Of a DNA stretch of 53,229 bases, positions 1 through 7,986 are shown in pieces (within the stretch, counting starts at the first letter, position 1; each line of letters starts with the position of its first letter). The stretch spans positions 1-53,229 of the forward strand of contig SVIS01000009.1 in the NCBI GenBank assembly GCA_015069385.1. The letters are read 5' to 3'. Made by a program: the position numbers and the translations under genes. The notes under the pieces were generated by a model that was not told the origin of the DNA, searched no databases, and saw only the letters and a program-made list of their open reading frames with translations. Source of the stretch: Clostridiales bacterium. GTDB taxonomy: Bacteria; Bacillota; Clostridia; Christensenellales; UBA1242.

Positions 1-541
1 GGCTTGATAGTGAACTTGTTAACGTCTCTTCATCTCCACTTAAGGCAAATGTTACGGTCTTTGTTTGTCCTGCTGATAAGTACGTTTTAAATGGCAAGGT
101 TACATATGCTCCATCGGTTGCTATGCCTACTCCTGTTGGTAAGGTTGTTGCATTTATTTCCATTAGTACTGTAGTGCTTAGGTTTAAGTTTGTATATGAC
201 ATTTCAAACTCTATATTAAATATTTTGCCTACTCCATTTGAGTCTACGCCTTTATAGAAATACATATCACCTAAACTTAGCGAGTTGGTTGTTGTTGAGC
301 CTTCGGCTCCTTTTACAAATTTATCTATTGGCATGTTATATGTTGTATAACTTTCTCCATTTGCTTTGGCTAGGTTCTTTACTTGACCTTCTATTTGTAT
401 CATACAATCATGCATGGTAAACCCTAGGTTACCTGTTACGTTTAGGCTTGCTGACATTGCTGCATATATACCAAAACCCATTACCCCTATGCATAAAGCA
501 AGCATAGAAGCAAATAGAAATGTTTTATATTTACCTTTCAT
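1..541 (-). CDS. Exported surface protein, N-terminal part (runs off left edge)
   Basis: The visible 180 codons start at ATG 541, preceded by GGGAGA 7 bases upstream. The protein opens with a short basic stretch (MKGKYK) and a hydrophobic segment (about residues 7-28) ending in an Ala-rich cleavage-like site. It continues with SLNVTGNLGF, which resembles the start of SipW-cognate (TasA/CalY-type) exported proteins. A beta-rich domain follows, with LSLGDMYFYKG near residue 90. The same LGxMYF motif occurs in the partial gene at the right edge of the window, so both probably belong to one family; its C-terminal domain would lie to the left of the window. Function is unknown; surface location is inferred from the signal sequence. 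The promoter has a G9 tract between its -35 and -10 boxes, suggesting on/off expression. Confidence 0.75.
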   Translation of the reverse strand, partial: MKGKYKTFLFASMLALCIGVMGFGIYAAMSASLNVTGNLGFTMHDCMIQIEGQVKNLAKANGESYTTYNMPIDKFVKGAEGSTTTNSLSLGDMYFYKGVDSNGVGKIFNIEFEMSYTNLNLSTTVLMEINATTLPTGVGIATDGAYVTLPFKTYLSAGQTKTVTFALSGDEETLTSSLSS

Positions 542-570
542 AATTTCTCCCTTTTTAATTATATATTTGT

Positions 571-598
571 ATTCTACCCCCCCCCAGCCGGTTGTCAA
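571..598 (-). promoter_or_regulatory. Sigma-A promoter with G9 tract in the spacer (candidate phase-variable)
   Basis: Reading the minus strand, a perfect -35 TTGACA (593-598) is followed by a 16-base spacer (577-592) and a -10 TAGAAT (571-576), five of six matches. Nine of the 16 spacer bases are an uninterrupted G run. The spacer is one base short of the 17-base optimum, so gain or loss of a single G would change promoter strength. The start codon of the exported protein lies 30 bases downstream. Confidence 0.8.
577..585 (-). repeat. Homopolymeric G9 tract (C9 on plus strand)
   Basis: Nine consecutive C residues on the plus strand in a genome of roughly 30% G+C. I noticed no other G or C run of this length in the window. 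Tracts of this length are typical substrates for slipped-strand mispairing. Its position exactly between the -35 and -10 boxes of a surface-protein gene is what makes it notable. Confidence 0.9.
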
Positions 599-654
599 GC
601 AAATTTTTAATGTTTTTAAACTTTTATTTTAATTTGTTTTATTTTTTAAATGAA

Positions 655-680
655 AAAAATTGCCACTATGGGCAATTTTT
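655..680 (-). terminator. Intrinsic terminator after sigG
   Basis: On the minus strand a 10-bp stem (AAAAATTGCC pairing with GGCAATTTTT) closes a short loop and runs into a T tract. It overlaps the sigG stop codon at 679-681 and separates the sporulation cluster from the edge gene. Confidence 0.8.
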
Positions 681-1449
681 ATCTAATATTTTCTCTTATT
701 TCTTCAATTGCATTCTTTTCCAGCCTAGATACTTGTGCTTGCGAAATACCTATTGCATCAGAAACTTCTATTTGTGTTTTACCAATAAAATATCTTAAAA
801 GCAAAATTTCACGCTCACGAGAACCAAGTTTTGCAAGTGCGCTTTTTAAAGACAAAAGTTCATTTAATGAGTCGTCGTCATGTTTTGTATCGGCAATTTG
901 ATCCATTACTCTTACAGAGTCGCCGTCTTCATATACCGGCTCATTTAAACTTACTGTATCGCTAATAGCATCTAAAGCAAATGCGACATCTTTTACAGGA
1001 AGTTCAATTTGTTTTGCTATATCTTCAATTGTTGGCTCTTTACCAAATTGCTTTGTAAATTTTTCACGTGCTTGAAGTGCTTTATATGCAATATCTCGTA
1101 AACTACGAGAAACTCTTATAGCATTATTATCCCGCAAATATCTTTTAATTTCGCCAATGATCATTGGTACAGCATAAGTTGAAAATTTTACATTTAACGA
1201 GGTATCAAAATTATCAATGGCTTTCATAAGCCCTACGCAACCTACTTGAAACATATCATCGGACTTATCTTTTTTTCCATAAAAACGTTGAACAACGCTT
1301 AGCACCAATCGCAAATTTGCAATTACAAACTCATCACGAGCAAGTTCATCTCCTTGTTTAACCTTTTGCATAAGTGTTTCCATTTGTTGCACTGTTAGTT
1401 TTGGAAGTTTACTTGTATCTACTCCACAAACAACCACTCGGTTAGCCAT
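679..1449 (-). CDS. sigG: RNA polymerase sporulation sigma factor SigG
   Basis: This 256-residue protein is the forespore-specific late sigma factor of endospore formation. The N-terminus contains the SigG signature CGVDTSKLP. Region 2 carries NLRLVLSVVQRF, DDMFQVGCVGLMKAID and KFSTYAVPMIIGEIKRYLRD. The region 4 helix-turn-helix (about residues 226-249) reads TQIEVSDAIGISQAQVSRLE. Length matches the family (about 260). The ATG is preceded by GGGAGGGG. It lies directly downstream of sigE and spoIIGA, the standard Bacillus/Clostridium arrangement. A possible forespore-type promoter sits just upstream (1469-1500), consistent with transcription both by read-through and autonomously. Nothing is missing or broken. 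Confidence 0.96.
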   Translation of the reverse strand: MANRVVVCGVDTSKLPKLTVQQMETLMQKVKQGDELARDEFVIANLRLVLSVVQRFYGKKDKSDDMFQVGCVGLMKAIDNFDTSLNVKFSTYAVPMIIGEIKRYLRDNNAIRVSRSLRDIAYKALQAREKFTKQFGKEPTIEDIAKQIELPVKDVAFALDAISDTVSLNEPVYEDGDSVRVMDQIADTKHDDDSLNELLSLKSALAKLGSREREILLLRYFIGKTQIEVSDAIGISQAQVSRLEKNAIEEIRENIR

Positions 1450-1468
1450 AAAATCCCCTCCCTTGAGA

Positions 1469-1500
1469 TATTATGGTTTACAAGTTAAAAGTTTTTATTC
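1469..1500 (-). promoter_or_regulatory. Possible sigma-F/sigma-G type promoter of sigG
   Basis: The minus strand shows CATAATA (1469-1475), a match to the sigma-G -10 pattern CATNMTA. GAATA (1496-1500) lies 20 bases upstream and matches the -35 pattern GMATR. The spacer is about two bases longer than the usual 17-18, so this is a tentative call. Confidence 0.4.
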
Positions 1501-1514
1501 AAAAATATAAAAAA

Positions 1515-2240
1515 TTAAATTACCTTTCTTATGTCTTTTTTCATTTTTCCAAGGATTTTCTTCTCTAGCCTTGATATATAACTTTGAGAAATTCCCAATT
1601 CATCTGCCACTTCTTTTTGTGTTTTTTCTAAACCACCCAAAAGCCCAAAGCGCATTATCATTATTTCTTTTTCACGTGAACCAAGTTTATTTATTATTTC
1701 CCACAAAATTTGTTGTTCGCTAGAACGTTCCATATCTTTACCTAAAGTCTGCTGTTCATCATATAAAATATCTTCTAGCAAGAGTTCATTACCTTCGCCA
1801 TCGCTATTTAATGGCTCATCTAAACTAACCTCTGCTTTAATTTTATTCATTTTTCTAAGTTGCATTAATATTTCATTTTCTATACACCTAGACGCATATG
1901 TGGCTAATTTTATTTTTTTATCATATTTATATGTTTGTACTGCTTTTATTAAACCAATTGCACCTATAGAAATTAAATCTTCCATTTCGATTCCTGTGTT
2001 GTCAAACTTTTTAGCGATATAAACAACTAATCGCAAATTATGTTCAATTAATTTTTGTTTGGCTGTTTGATTATTATTAGCCACTTCATCAAGGAGTGCA
2101 AGTTCTTCTTCTGGTTCTAAAGGAAGCGGTAAAGCCTCGTTACCACAAATGTATAGTAAAATATTTTCTGCATTATCTAAAAAATTACGTTTTAACAATT
2201 TGTTTAGTAATATTTTTAGTTTTTTTAAAAATTTTTTCAT
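1515..2240 (-). CDS. sigE: RNA polymerase sporulation sigma factor SigE (pro-form)
   Basis: Early mother-cell sigma factor, made as an inactive pro-protein. I chose ATG 2240, which has AGGAG 5 bases upstream; a TTG seven codons earlier has no such site. The resulting 241 residues match the family (about 239). The basic amphipathic leader [18 protein letters not shown] is the pro-sequence expected to be removed by SpoIIGA. The core carries [37 protein letters not shown] and [16 protein letters not shown]. The C-terminal helix-turn-helix reads [20 protein letters not shown]. The ribosome binding site overlaps the end of spoIIGA, so protease and substrate are co-transcribed and probably translationally coupled. 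Confidence 0.96.
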   Translation of the reverse strand: MKKFLKKLKILLNKLLKRNFLDNAENILLYICGNEALPLPLEPEEELALLDEVANNNQTAKQKLIEHNLRLVVYIAKKFDNTGIEMEDLISIGAIGLIKAVQTYKYDKKIKLATYASRCIENEILMQLRKMNKIKAEVSLDEPLNSDGEGNELLLEDILYDEQQTLGKDMERSSEQQILWEIINKLGSREKEIMIMRFGLLGGLEKTQKEVADELGISQSYISRLEKKILGKMKKDIRKVI

Positions 2241-2248
2241 AATTTCTC

Positions 2249-3070
2249 CTATATAAAACAATTTACATTAAGTAACATATCACAATTAAAATTTTTATTA
2301 AATTTAGAATAAGCAAGACCCAATTTTGCATTTTTAATTTCTTTAATACTTTCATTTACAATAATTGTGGCTTTTTTAATTGTAAACACTAAAATTTTTC
2401 CACTTCCATTTGCAAAACCTGATTTTATATAATGTGGTTCAATTAAATTTTTGTATTGTTTTAAAAGTAAGTCTTCAAAAGAAATATCGCTATATAACTT
2501 ATTAAATAAATTAAAATTTATTATAAGAATTGGTGTCGAATCTTGATCTTTTAATGTATTTCCACTATCTAAAAACGCATCTGTATGAACTTGTTTTGTT
2601 TCGGTAACCAATGTTACTTTATAAACAAACCCCGCAAGAACTACATTTTTCTTTAATAAACCAATAAGTGAATTTGTTAAATAATAGATTAGTAAAAGCA
2701 ACCCAATTAAAACATATGTTGGAAAATTATCGTATATTTGAACAGTGCCATAAACTAAATAATAAACTAATATATTTAGTCCTGCATAAAGTGCTGTTAA
2801 AAAAATAAACAATATATATTTTGCAACAATATTTTTCCCTGAGTAAGCAAATGAAACAATAATATAACCAACTGCACACTTAAATACAATTAACAAAAAT
2901 CCTTTCAAATTAAAAAGTGGATATAAACATGCCAAAATACTTGCAAGTAAACAGGCTATAATTAATCGCCACTTAATAATATTAAGCCTTAAAAAAGCAG
3001 CAACGCCTTTTAAAATTAAAAACGTGACAACAAAATTTTCAATTAAACAATCTTCAATATATACTGTCAC
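2249..3070 (-). CDS. spoIIGA: Sporulation sigma-E factor processing peptidase SpoIIGA
   Basis: Membrane aspartic protease that cleaves pro-sigma-E. The first about 140 residues form several hydrophobic helices, and the C-terminal domain contains the family active-site motif LDSGN with the catalytic Asp at about residue 168. Its 273 residues are slightly shorter than the B. subtilis protein. Start is GTG 3070 with AGG 7 bases upstream. The stop codon lies inside the sigE ribosome binding site. Sequence conservation outside the DSGN motif is low, as is usual for this family, but position directly before sigE makes the call firm. Confidence 0.92.
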   Translation of the reverse strand: MTVYIEDCLIENFVVTFLILKGVAAFLRLNIIKWRLIIACLLASILACLYPLFNLKGFLLIVFKCAVGYIIVSFAYSGKNIVAKYILFIFLTALYAGLNILVYYLVYGTVQIYDNFPTYVLIGLLLLIYYLTNSLIGLLKKNVVLAGFVYKVTLVTETKQVHTDAFLDSGNTLKDQDSTPILIINFNLFNKLYSDISFEDLLLKQYKNLIEPHYIKSGFANGSGKILVFTIKKATIIVNESIKEIKNAKLGLAYSKFNKNFNCDMLLNVNCFI

Positions 3071-3091
3071 TTAATTACCTGCAAACTAAGT

Positions 3092-3131
3092 TTAAAAAAG
3101 CACTGCTCATAAAAGCAATGCCTTTTTTATA
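3092..3131 (-). terminator. Intrinsic terminator after the HtrA gene
   Basis: Minus-strand stem GGCATTGCT / AGCAGTGC with one G-T wobble, flanked by A and T tracts, loop TTTATG. It lies between the htrA stop and the spoIIGA start, so it insulates the sporulation cluster. Confidence 0.65.
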
Positions 3132-3163
3132 TGTTAAATTGTGTTTTTGTCGTTTTTTAAAAT

Positions 3164-4216
3164 CTATCTTTCACCTAAGGTTATTGTAAGTGTAAGTGGA
3201 GTATTATTTCTGATTAAATAAACTTCAACCTTATCGCCAACCGAATGAGAATATAACACATTACGCAAATCTAAAAAATTTCTAATTGGAGTCTCATCAA
3301 TTTTTATTAATACATCACCCGGCATTATTCCTAAAAGTCCGGCTGCGCTTGCTTTATCTACTCCTAAAATATATAATCCCTCGGTTGATACTTCGTATTC
3401 TTTAGCACGTGCATAATCTGAAGAAATTCCCAAAACTCCCATATATGGTGCTGTATAACCATTATTTACGCTTAATCGGTTTACTATACTTTCGCCCGTA
3501 ATAATTGGAATAGCAAAACCTATACCTTCGGCATCGGTTGCTTTTAATGTATTTATTCCTACAACCTTACCACTAGAATTAATAAGCGGACCACCACTAT
3601 TACCAGGATTAATACTTGCATCATGCTGAATTAAATTTTGCATATATGAAGTTAAGCCACCCGTAGATTGTACTTCTAGAGTTCTATCAAGTGCAGAAAT
3701 AATGCCTTTAGTAACTGTATGCTGAAAAGCAAGCGAAAGAGGTGTTCCTATAGCAATAACATCTTGCCCCACAGCCACACTGCTTTCACATTCTAAGTAT
3801 GGCATATCTTTTTCAGATTTAACCACTGCTAGATCTATAGAACTATCTTGCCAAATTAAGGTTGCCGATGCAGTAGTTTTATCTGCAAAATAAAGTGTTA
3901 ATTTTTTTGCCGATGCAATTACGTGCTGATTAGTTAAAATATAACCACCTTCTCTTATGGCAACACCACTGCCCACACTATAACCATTAGATAGTGTACT
4001 TTTTATGCCTACTATTGCAGATTTTACATTTTGTACCACTTGACTTGTTTCCATATCTCCATTTAAAGAAATAAGTCTTGGTGTCATATTTACATCAGTT
4101 GCTCCAGTAACGTTTGGAGTAATATTTAATGAACAACCACACAAAAATGTACTAAAAGTAATAAAAATAAATAAAATAAGAAATATTTTTTGACTATTTT
4201 GTTTAATTTTGACCAT
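3164..4216 (-). CDS. htrA: HtrA/DegP-family serine protease, lipoprotein, with PDZ domain
   Basis: Extracytoplasmic quality-control protease. I use ATG 4216 (350 residues): it has GAGG 6 bases upstream and puts a signal peptide at the N-terminus, whereas the longer reading frame overlaps yycJ. The hydrophobic leader ends in FLCGC, a lipobox-like site with the lipidated Cys at about residue 28. This is a difference from most Bacillus HtrA proteins, which keep a transmembrane anchor. The trypsin-like domain has the full triad: His98 (TNQHVI), Asp128 (SSIDLAVV) and Ser207 (GNSGGPL). A single PDZ domain occupies about residues 260-345. The ribosome binding site lies in the 3' arm of a hairpin that follows yycJ. 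In B. subtilis an HtrA gene also follows yycJ at the end of the walRK operon, so the pairing is conserved. Confidence 0.93.
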   Translation of the reverse strand: MVKIKQNSQKIFLILFIFITFSTFLCGCSLNITPNVTGATDVNMTPRLISLNGDMETSQVVQNVKSAIVGIKSTLSNGYSVGSGVAIREGGYILTNQHVIASAKKLTLYFADKTTASATLIWQDSSIDLAVVKSEKDMPYLECESSVAVGQDVIAIGTPLSLAFQHTVTKGIISALDRTLEVQSTGGLTSYMQNLIQHDASINPGNSGGPLINSSGKVVGINTLKATDAEGIGFAIPIITGESIVNRLSVNNGYTAPYMGVLGISSDYARAKEYEVSTEGLYILGVDKASAAGLLGIMPGDVLIKIDETPIRNFLDLRNVLYSHSVGDKVEVYLIRNNTPLTLTITLGER

Positions 4217-4249
4217 AAAAAACCTCAAACTAATTTTTTTTGAGGTTTT
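4217..4249 (-). terminator. Hairpin between yycJ and htrA that contains the htrA ribosome binding site
   Basis: On the minus strand AAAACCTCAAA pairs with TTTGAGGTTTT across a short A/T loop and runs into six T residues, the form of an intrinsic terminator. The GAGG of the 3' arm is also the only good ribosome binding site for htrA. The element may therefore attenuate htrA rather than simply end yycJ transcripts. Confidence 0.6.
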
Positions 4250-5036
4250 AATTAATATTAAAAACATAACTTGGGTAAATGCTTGTTGTAGCAATTTTAA
4301 TATGCTTACCCTCCTCTATGCCACGCTCTTTTAAATATGCGCATATGGTGCCATATGCAATTTCTGGCGAATTATTTTCACGAGAAAGATGAGAAAGCAT
4401 TATTTGCTTAGTACCGGTATATGCAAGTTGTTCTATAACTTGTGCTGCTGCCAAATTAGACAAATGCCCACGCTTGCCAAGTATTCTATGCTTTAATTGC
4501 AAAGGGTAACTTGGATTATTATTTAACATATCAATATCATGATTTGCTTCTAAATATACTAGCACGCTACCCTGTATTTTTGATAAAACCTCAGCATTAG
4601 TATACCCAAGGTCAGTTAAAATACTCACTTTTTTTGTATTTTCTAAAAAAGTGTACCCGCTACAATATTCTGAATCATGTGAAAGTGGAAAATTTGATAT
4701 TTTTAAATCTTTTATAAAAAAATCTAAATCATCAAATGGAACAAATGTGATTTGTTCGCTTTTTTTCAATTTTGCTTTTACAGCCCAAAGTCCTTTATTG
4801 TGCACATACACTTTTGTGTGATATTTACTAGCAAAAACATCTAAGCCTTTAATATGGTCTACGTGTTCGTGAGTAATTAAAATTGCATCAATCTCTTGAG
4901 GCTGCACATTTAAAAGTGATAATCTGCGAATTATTTCGCTACAACTTAAACCTACATCTAATAAAACCTTACTATTTAAAGTTTCTATGTAAGTTAAATT
5001 GCCATCGCTCCCAGAGCCGAGATTGCAAATGCGCAT
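4248..5036 (-). CDS. yycJ: Metallo-beta-lactamase-fold hydrolase YycJ/WalJ
   Basis: This 262-residue protein has the metal-binding signature THEHVDHIKGL (His56, His58, Asp60, His61) and the N-terminal GSGSDGN motif typical of the YycJ/WalJ group. That group consists of cytoplasmic MBL-fold proteins, proposed exonucleases linked to the cell wall/DNA replication regulon in Firmicutes. Further ligands are in FPLSHDSEYCSG and MLSHLSREN. Its ATG overlaps the rplI stop by one base (TAATG), implying translational coupling. No walRK genes are seen here, so the usual two-component operon has been split while the yycJ-htrA end persists. Confidence 0.88.
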   Translation of the reverse strand: MRICNLGSGSDGNLTYIETLNSKVLLDVGLSCSEIIRRLSLLNVQPQEIDAILITHEHVDHIKGLDVFASKYHTKVYVHNKGLWAVKAKLKKSEQITFVPFDDLDFFIKDLKISNFPLSHDSEYCSGYTFLENTKKVSILTDLGYTNAEVLSKIQGSVLVYLEANHDIDMLNNNPSYPLQLKHRILGKRGHLSNLAAAQVIEQLAYTGTKQIMLSHLSRENNSPEIAYGTICAYLKERGIEEGKHIKIATTSIYPSYVFNIN

Positions 5037-5476
5037 TATACTTCCACTTTAAGATTAAATTTTACAGTTACAGTTTGATGAAGTTTAACTTTTAATTCTT
5101 GCTCACCAACTGTTTTAATTGTTCCATCTAATAAAATTTTTCTTTTATCCACTTCAATATTTAAATTTGTCTTAATAGCATCGGCAATTTCTTTTGCAGT
5201 AATTGCACCAAACAATTTACCATTTTCGCCGCATTTAACTTTTAAAATTATAGTTTTATTTTCTATTAACTTACCAAGTTCTACCGCTTTTAAACGCTCT
5301 TGCTCTTTATGATACGCTTCTGCCTCTTTTTGACTAGCGTTTATTTGACATGCTTGATTATCTGCCTTTTTTGCCAAGCCGTTTTTTAGAAGATATGTAC
5401 CATAGCCATCAGCTACATTTACAAGGTCACCTTTTTTACCAGAACCTTTTACATCTTTTTGTAATATAACTTTCAT
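5036..5476 (-). CDS. rplI: 50S ribosomal protein L9
   Basis: Binds 23S rRNA near the L1 stalk base. The N-terminal domain reads [21 protein letters not shown], followed by the signature [13 protein letters not shown] central charged helix (about residues 45-75) links to the C-terminal domain, giving 146 residues, the normal length. A strong GGAGG precedes the ATG. It is driven by a clear promoter at 5497-5526 and is coupled to yycJ. In many Firmicutes rplI sits with rpsF-ssb-rpsR or dnaB; that context is absent here. Confidence 0.96.
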   Translation of the reverse strand: MKVILQKDVKGSGKKGDLVNVADGYGTYLLKNGLAKKADNQACQINASQKEAEAYHKEQERLKAVELGKLIENKTIILKVKCGENGKLFGAITAKEIADAIKTNLNIEVDKRKILLDGTIKTVGEQELKVKLHQTVTVKFNLKVEV

Positions 5477-5496
5477 TTTTCCTCCAATTTAGTTTT

Positions 5497-5526
5497 ATTT
5501 TAGTTTAATTTTTTAATTTTTGTCAA
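5497..5526 (-). promoter_or_regulatory. Sigma-A promoter of rplI-yycJ(-htrA)
   Basis: Minus strand: TTGACA (5521-5526), 18-base spacer, TAAAAT (5497-5502). It stands 20 bases upstream of the rplI start and shares its intergenic region with the divergent DUF1540 gene. Confidence 0.7.
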
Positions 5527-5574
5527 GAATAAACTAATATAAGTATTTTTTAATAAATAAAGATGGGAGATTAT

Positions 5575-5886
5575 ATGGATTTAAAGTGCAGAAAAACAAC
5601 TTGCAAATATAACAACTATTTTACATGTGATGCTAAAAATATTGCAATCACAACCAATCTTGAATGCGACTCTTTTTGCCGTGATCCTGAAAGACAAGTA
5701 AGAGATACATCTAGATGCTTATTTGAAGAACCACCCAAATATGCTCCACATCGCGAAAAAAAGAGCATGCGTGTTGTATGTGCTGCAAAATGTTTATTTA
5801 ACTGCCAAGGCACATGTGTTGCTAATGGGCTAACTATTAACGACATTAACGAATGCCCATATTGCATTACCTTTATAAAACCCTAA
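5575..5886 (+). CDS. Small cysteine-rich DUF1540 protein
   Basis: Predicted 103-residue cytoplasmic protein; I start it at ATG 5575 because GGGAG lies 5 bases upstream, whereas ATG 5563 has no ribosome binding site. It has 12 cysteines in two clusters: C5, C10, C18, C31, C35 in the N-terminal half and C69, C73, C77, C81, C94, C97 in the C-terminal half, plus C48 between. The second cluster matches DUF1540 (VxCxxxxCxxNxxGxC). The first looks like a diverged copy, so this may be a tandem duplication. Metal (probably zinc) binding is likely. DUF1540 proteins are common in spore-forming Clostridia, but their role is not known to me. It shares a bidirectional terminator with rpmE. Confidence 0.8.
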   Translation: MDLKCRKTTCKYNNYFTCDAKNIAITTNLECDSFCRDPERQVRDTSRCLFEEPPKYAPHREKKSMRVVCAAKCLFNCQGTCVANGLTINDINECPYCITFIKP

Positions 5887-5894
5887 CTACAAAT

Positions 5895-5924
5895 AAAAAA
5901 GCCTTTCTAAAGAAAGGCTTTTTT
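5895..5924. terminator. Bidirectional terminator between the DUF1540 gene and rpmE
   Basis: Symmetric hairpin AAAAAAGCCTTTC / GAAAGGCTTTTTT with a TAAA loop. A and T tracts on both sides let it stop the convergent genes from either direction. Confidence 0.92.
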
Positions 5925-5926
5925 GT

Positions 5927-6133
5927 TTATTCCATGTCGTATTTTTTCTTGAATTTGTCAAGTCTACCACTAGCATCAACAACTTTTTGTTTGCCTGTGA
6001 AAAATGGATGGCATTTATTGCAAATGTCAACTTTAATAGTATCTCCATTAACACATGAGCCTGTTTTAAAAGTGTTGCCACAAGCGCAAGTAACTGTAAC
6101 CTCATGGTAATTTGGTTGGATTTCTGTTTTCAT
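5927..6133 (-). CDS. rpmE: 50S ribosomal protein L31 (zinc-binding type)
   Basis: The 68-residue protein begins [20 protein letters not shown] and contains the CxC plus CxxC zinc site (C16, C18, C38, C41) of the RpmE type, as opposed to the zinc-free YtiA type. The C-terminus [12 protein letters not shown] is family-typical. AGGTG precedes the ATG. It has its own promoter (6180-6208) whose -35 box overlaps the murC stop codon, so it is probably expressed independently of murC. Confidence 0.96.
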   Translation of the reverse strand: MKTEIQPNYHEVTVTCACGNTFKTGSCVNGDTIKVDICNKCHPFFTGKQKVVDASGRLDKFKKKYDME

Positions 6134-6179
6134 ATTCGTTTCACCTTTTTACGTATTTTTTAAATCTTTAAACGAATAG

Positions 6180-6208
6180 AGTTTATCATATTGCCCATTA
6201 CTTGTCAA
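6180..6208 (-). promoter_or_regulatory. Sigma-A promoter of rpmE
   Basis: Minus strand: TTGACA (6203-6208), exactly 17 bases, TAAACT (6180-6185). The TGA stop of murC is embedded in the TTGACA box. The same -10 variant TAAACT recurs in front of two other genes in this window. Confidence 0.8.
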
Positions 6209-7596
6209 CACATTTTAGAAACATTTTTAGCCATATCATATATATCACCGGCTCCTAAAAATAATATACCATAACCTTGTTTTATTTTTTGCAAAATGTA
6301 TTTTTCTGCTTTATTGTTTGATTGAAAATAAACTGCCTTTTTACCTAAATTTTTGCTAAGCAATAATGCCGAACCTTTTTTATCATATTTTTCTCTTGCT
6401 GAATATGTTTTTAAAATTAAAACCTCTTTTATTTTTTTAAAACTTTTAATAAATTGTAGCATTAAATTTTTCGTTCTTGAATATGTATGGGGTTGAAAAA
6501 CTACAAGTAATTTATTTTTATAAAATTTTTTAGTTTCTTTTAAAACTGAACTAATTTCATCAGGGTGATGTGCATAGTCGTGTATAATAAATTTTTCTTT
6601 ATGTAAATACTCAAACCTGCGCTCTACTCCACAAAAATTTTTTAAAGCTGTGCAAATGTGGTCTTTTTCAATATTCAAATAATCGCAAACAGCAATGCAT
6701 GCTAATGCATTTAGAACATTATGTTTTCCAACAAGGTTTAATTCTATATTTGCAAACAACTTTTCATTTTTATAACAACTAAAATAATATTTACCATTAT
6801 TTTTCATTTTTACTTTTTTAGCCGTATATTTGCCACGTTTAATTCCAAAAGTTATAATATTATTTCCTTGTAACTTACATTCGCTATTTGCAATTACAAC
6901 TTGACTTTGATTTGCAAATTTTTGAAAAGAATTTTTAACATTTTCAAAAGTTTTAAAATAATCTAAATGCTCAGGAGCAATATTTAAAATTACTCCTATG
7001 TTTGGATTAAAATTTAAAAAACTATCTTTATATTCACAAGCCTCACAGGCAATATATTCACTTGTTGAAAAATCATAGTTTACACCTGTTTGTTTATAAT
7101 TGCCTCCTAAATGCAAAGCGGGCGCTTTTTGTGCCTCTTTTAAAACAGCATAAATTAATGCTGTTGTAGTGGTTTTTCCATGTGCACCGGATATGCAAAT
7201 GCTTGTATTATAATTTTTTAATAAATTGCTTAATGCAGCCGCTCTTGTTAATGTTTTAATGCCAAAGGATTGTGCCGCTTTAACTTCTTCGCTATCTTCT
7301 GTTGCGTTTGAATATATTACAACATTTTTACCAATTATATTATCTGCTGAATGTGTATTATAAATAGTTATATTTTGTAATCTCAAATTGGAAATTGTTT
7401 GATTTTCTGCCAAATCGCTACCAGACACCTCATAGCCCATTTTTTTTGCGTAAATAGCGAGAGAACTCATGCTTACTCCACCAATACCAACAAAATGTAT
7501 TTTTATTGGTGAACCTCTATTAATTTTATCTGAAAATATTTGTGGCTTATAAAAACGTTTTATTAGTTTATTTTTAAGTTTTTTTAGTAATTTCAT
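6205..7596 (-). CDS. murC: UDP-N-acetylmuramate--L-alanine ligase MurC
   Basis: ATP-dependent cytoplasmic ligase adding L-Ala to UDP-MurNAc, the first step of the peptidoglycan stem peptide. The Rossmann motif IHFVGIGGVSMSSLA is at about residue 33, the ATP loop GAHGKTTTT at 137-145, the MurC-type EACEYKDSFL at 184-193, GKHNVLNALA at 290-299, and HDYAHHPDEI at 339-348. The total of 463 residues is normal, but the protein carries about 30 extra basic residues (MKLLKKLKNKLIKRFYK) before the usual start, which could form an amphipathic membrane-associating helix. No Shine-Dalgarno sequence precedes ATG 7596 and no better start was found. It stands alone, divergent from spoVG, away from other mur genes. 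Confidence 0.95.
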   Translation of the reverse strand: MKLLKKLKNKLIKRFYKPQIFSDKINRGSPIKIHFVGIGGVSMSSLAIYAKKMGYEVSGSDLAENQTISNLRLQNITIYNTHSADNIIGKNVVIYSNATEDSEEVKAAQSFGIKTLTRAAALSNLLKNYNTSICISGAHGKTTTTALIYAVLKEAQKAPALHLGGNYKQTGVNYDFSTSEYIACEACEYKDSFLNFNPNIGVILNIAPEHLDYFKTFENVKNSFQKFANQSQVVIANSECKLQGNNIITFGIKRGKYTAKKVKMKNNGKYYFSCYKNEKLFANIELNLVGKHNVLNALACIAVCDYLNIEKDHICTALKNFCGVERRFEYLHKEKFIIHDYAHHPDEISSVLKETKKFYKNKLLVVFQPHTYSRTKNLMLQFIKSFKKIKEVLILKTYSAREKYDKKGSALLLSKNLGKKAVYFQSNNKAEKYILQKIKQGYGILFLGAGDIYDMAKNVSKMC

Positions 7597-7629
7597 GATA
7601 ATATATATGAAAATTTTGTTTAAATTGTT

Positions 7630-7657
7630 TTGAAAAATGTAATAGGTGTGTTAGAAT
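7630..7657 (+). promoter_or_regulatory. Sigma-A-like promoter of spoVG
   Basis: TTGAAA (7630-7635), 16-base spacer, TAGAAT (7652-7657). The -10 region also contains AGAAT as in sigma-H promoters, but I see no sigma-H -35 at the proper distance, so sigma-A is the simpler reading. Confidence 0.5.
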
Positions 7658-7705
7658 AAAAATGCTAGAAAATTTAGCAATAATTAAAAAGGAAGGTATA
7701 AAAAC

Positions 7706-7969
7706 TTGAAAATTTCTGACATTAGAATTAGACTTGTTGAAAAAGATGATAGCAAATTAAAAGCAGTTGCTTCAATCACTATTGATGATTGTTTTGTTGT
7801 TCACGACATTAAGGTAATTGAAGGTAAAGAAGGTTACTTTATTTCAATGCCATCTAAAAAAACTCCAGATGGTGAATATAAAGATATTGTTCACCCAATT
7901 AATACTGAAACTCGTGAAGCACTTTCTACACAAATAATTGAAGCATATAAAAATGCACCAAGACAATAA
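7706..7969 (+). CDS. spoVG: Septation/RNA-binding regulator SpoVG
   Basis: Small site-specific nucleic-acid-binding regulator, conserved across Firmicutes, first known for its effect on spore cortex formation and septation. The 87 residues carry the family core: [10 protein letters not shown] at the N-terminus, then [20 protein letters not shown] and HPINTETRE. Start is TTG 7706, with GGAAGG 9 bases upstream. In Bacillus spoVG is next to gcaD (glmU); here it sits by murC, while the glmU-like gene is 42 kb away. A strong terminator follows. Confidence 0.95.
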   Translation: MKISDIRIRLVEKDDSKLKAVASITIDDCFVVHDIKVIEGKEGYFISMPSKKTPDGEYKDIVHPINTETREALSTQIIEAYKNAPRQ

Positions 7970-7986
7970 TTTAGTTTAATTTTAAT

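Noticed and set aside
238..798. Plus-strand frames in the first 900 bases (60-83 codons)
   Set aside because: They are antisense to the left-edge exported protein and to sigG, both clearly coding on the minus strand.
5887..6105. 72-codon minus-strand frame overlapping rpmE
   Set aside because: It is a frame-shifted shadow of rpmE, whose zinc motifs and ribosome binding site are clear.
7630..7660. Sigma-H promoter for spoVG as in B. subtilis
   Set aside because: The GAAT of the -10 fits, but no AGGA-type -35 is found at the right distance.
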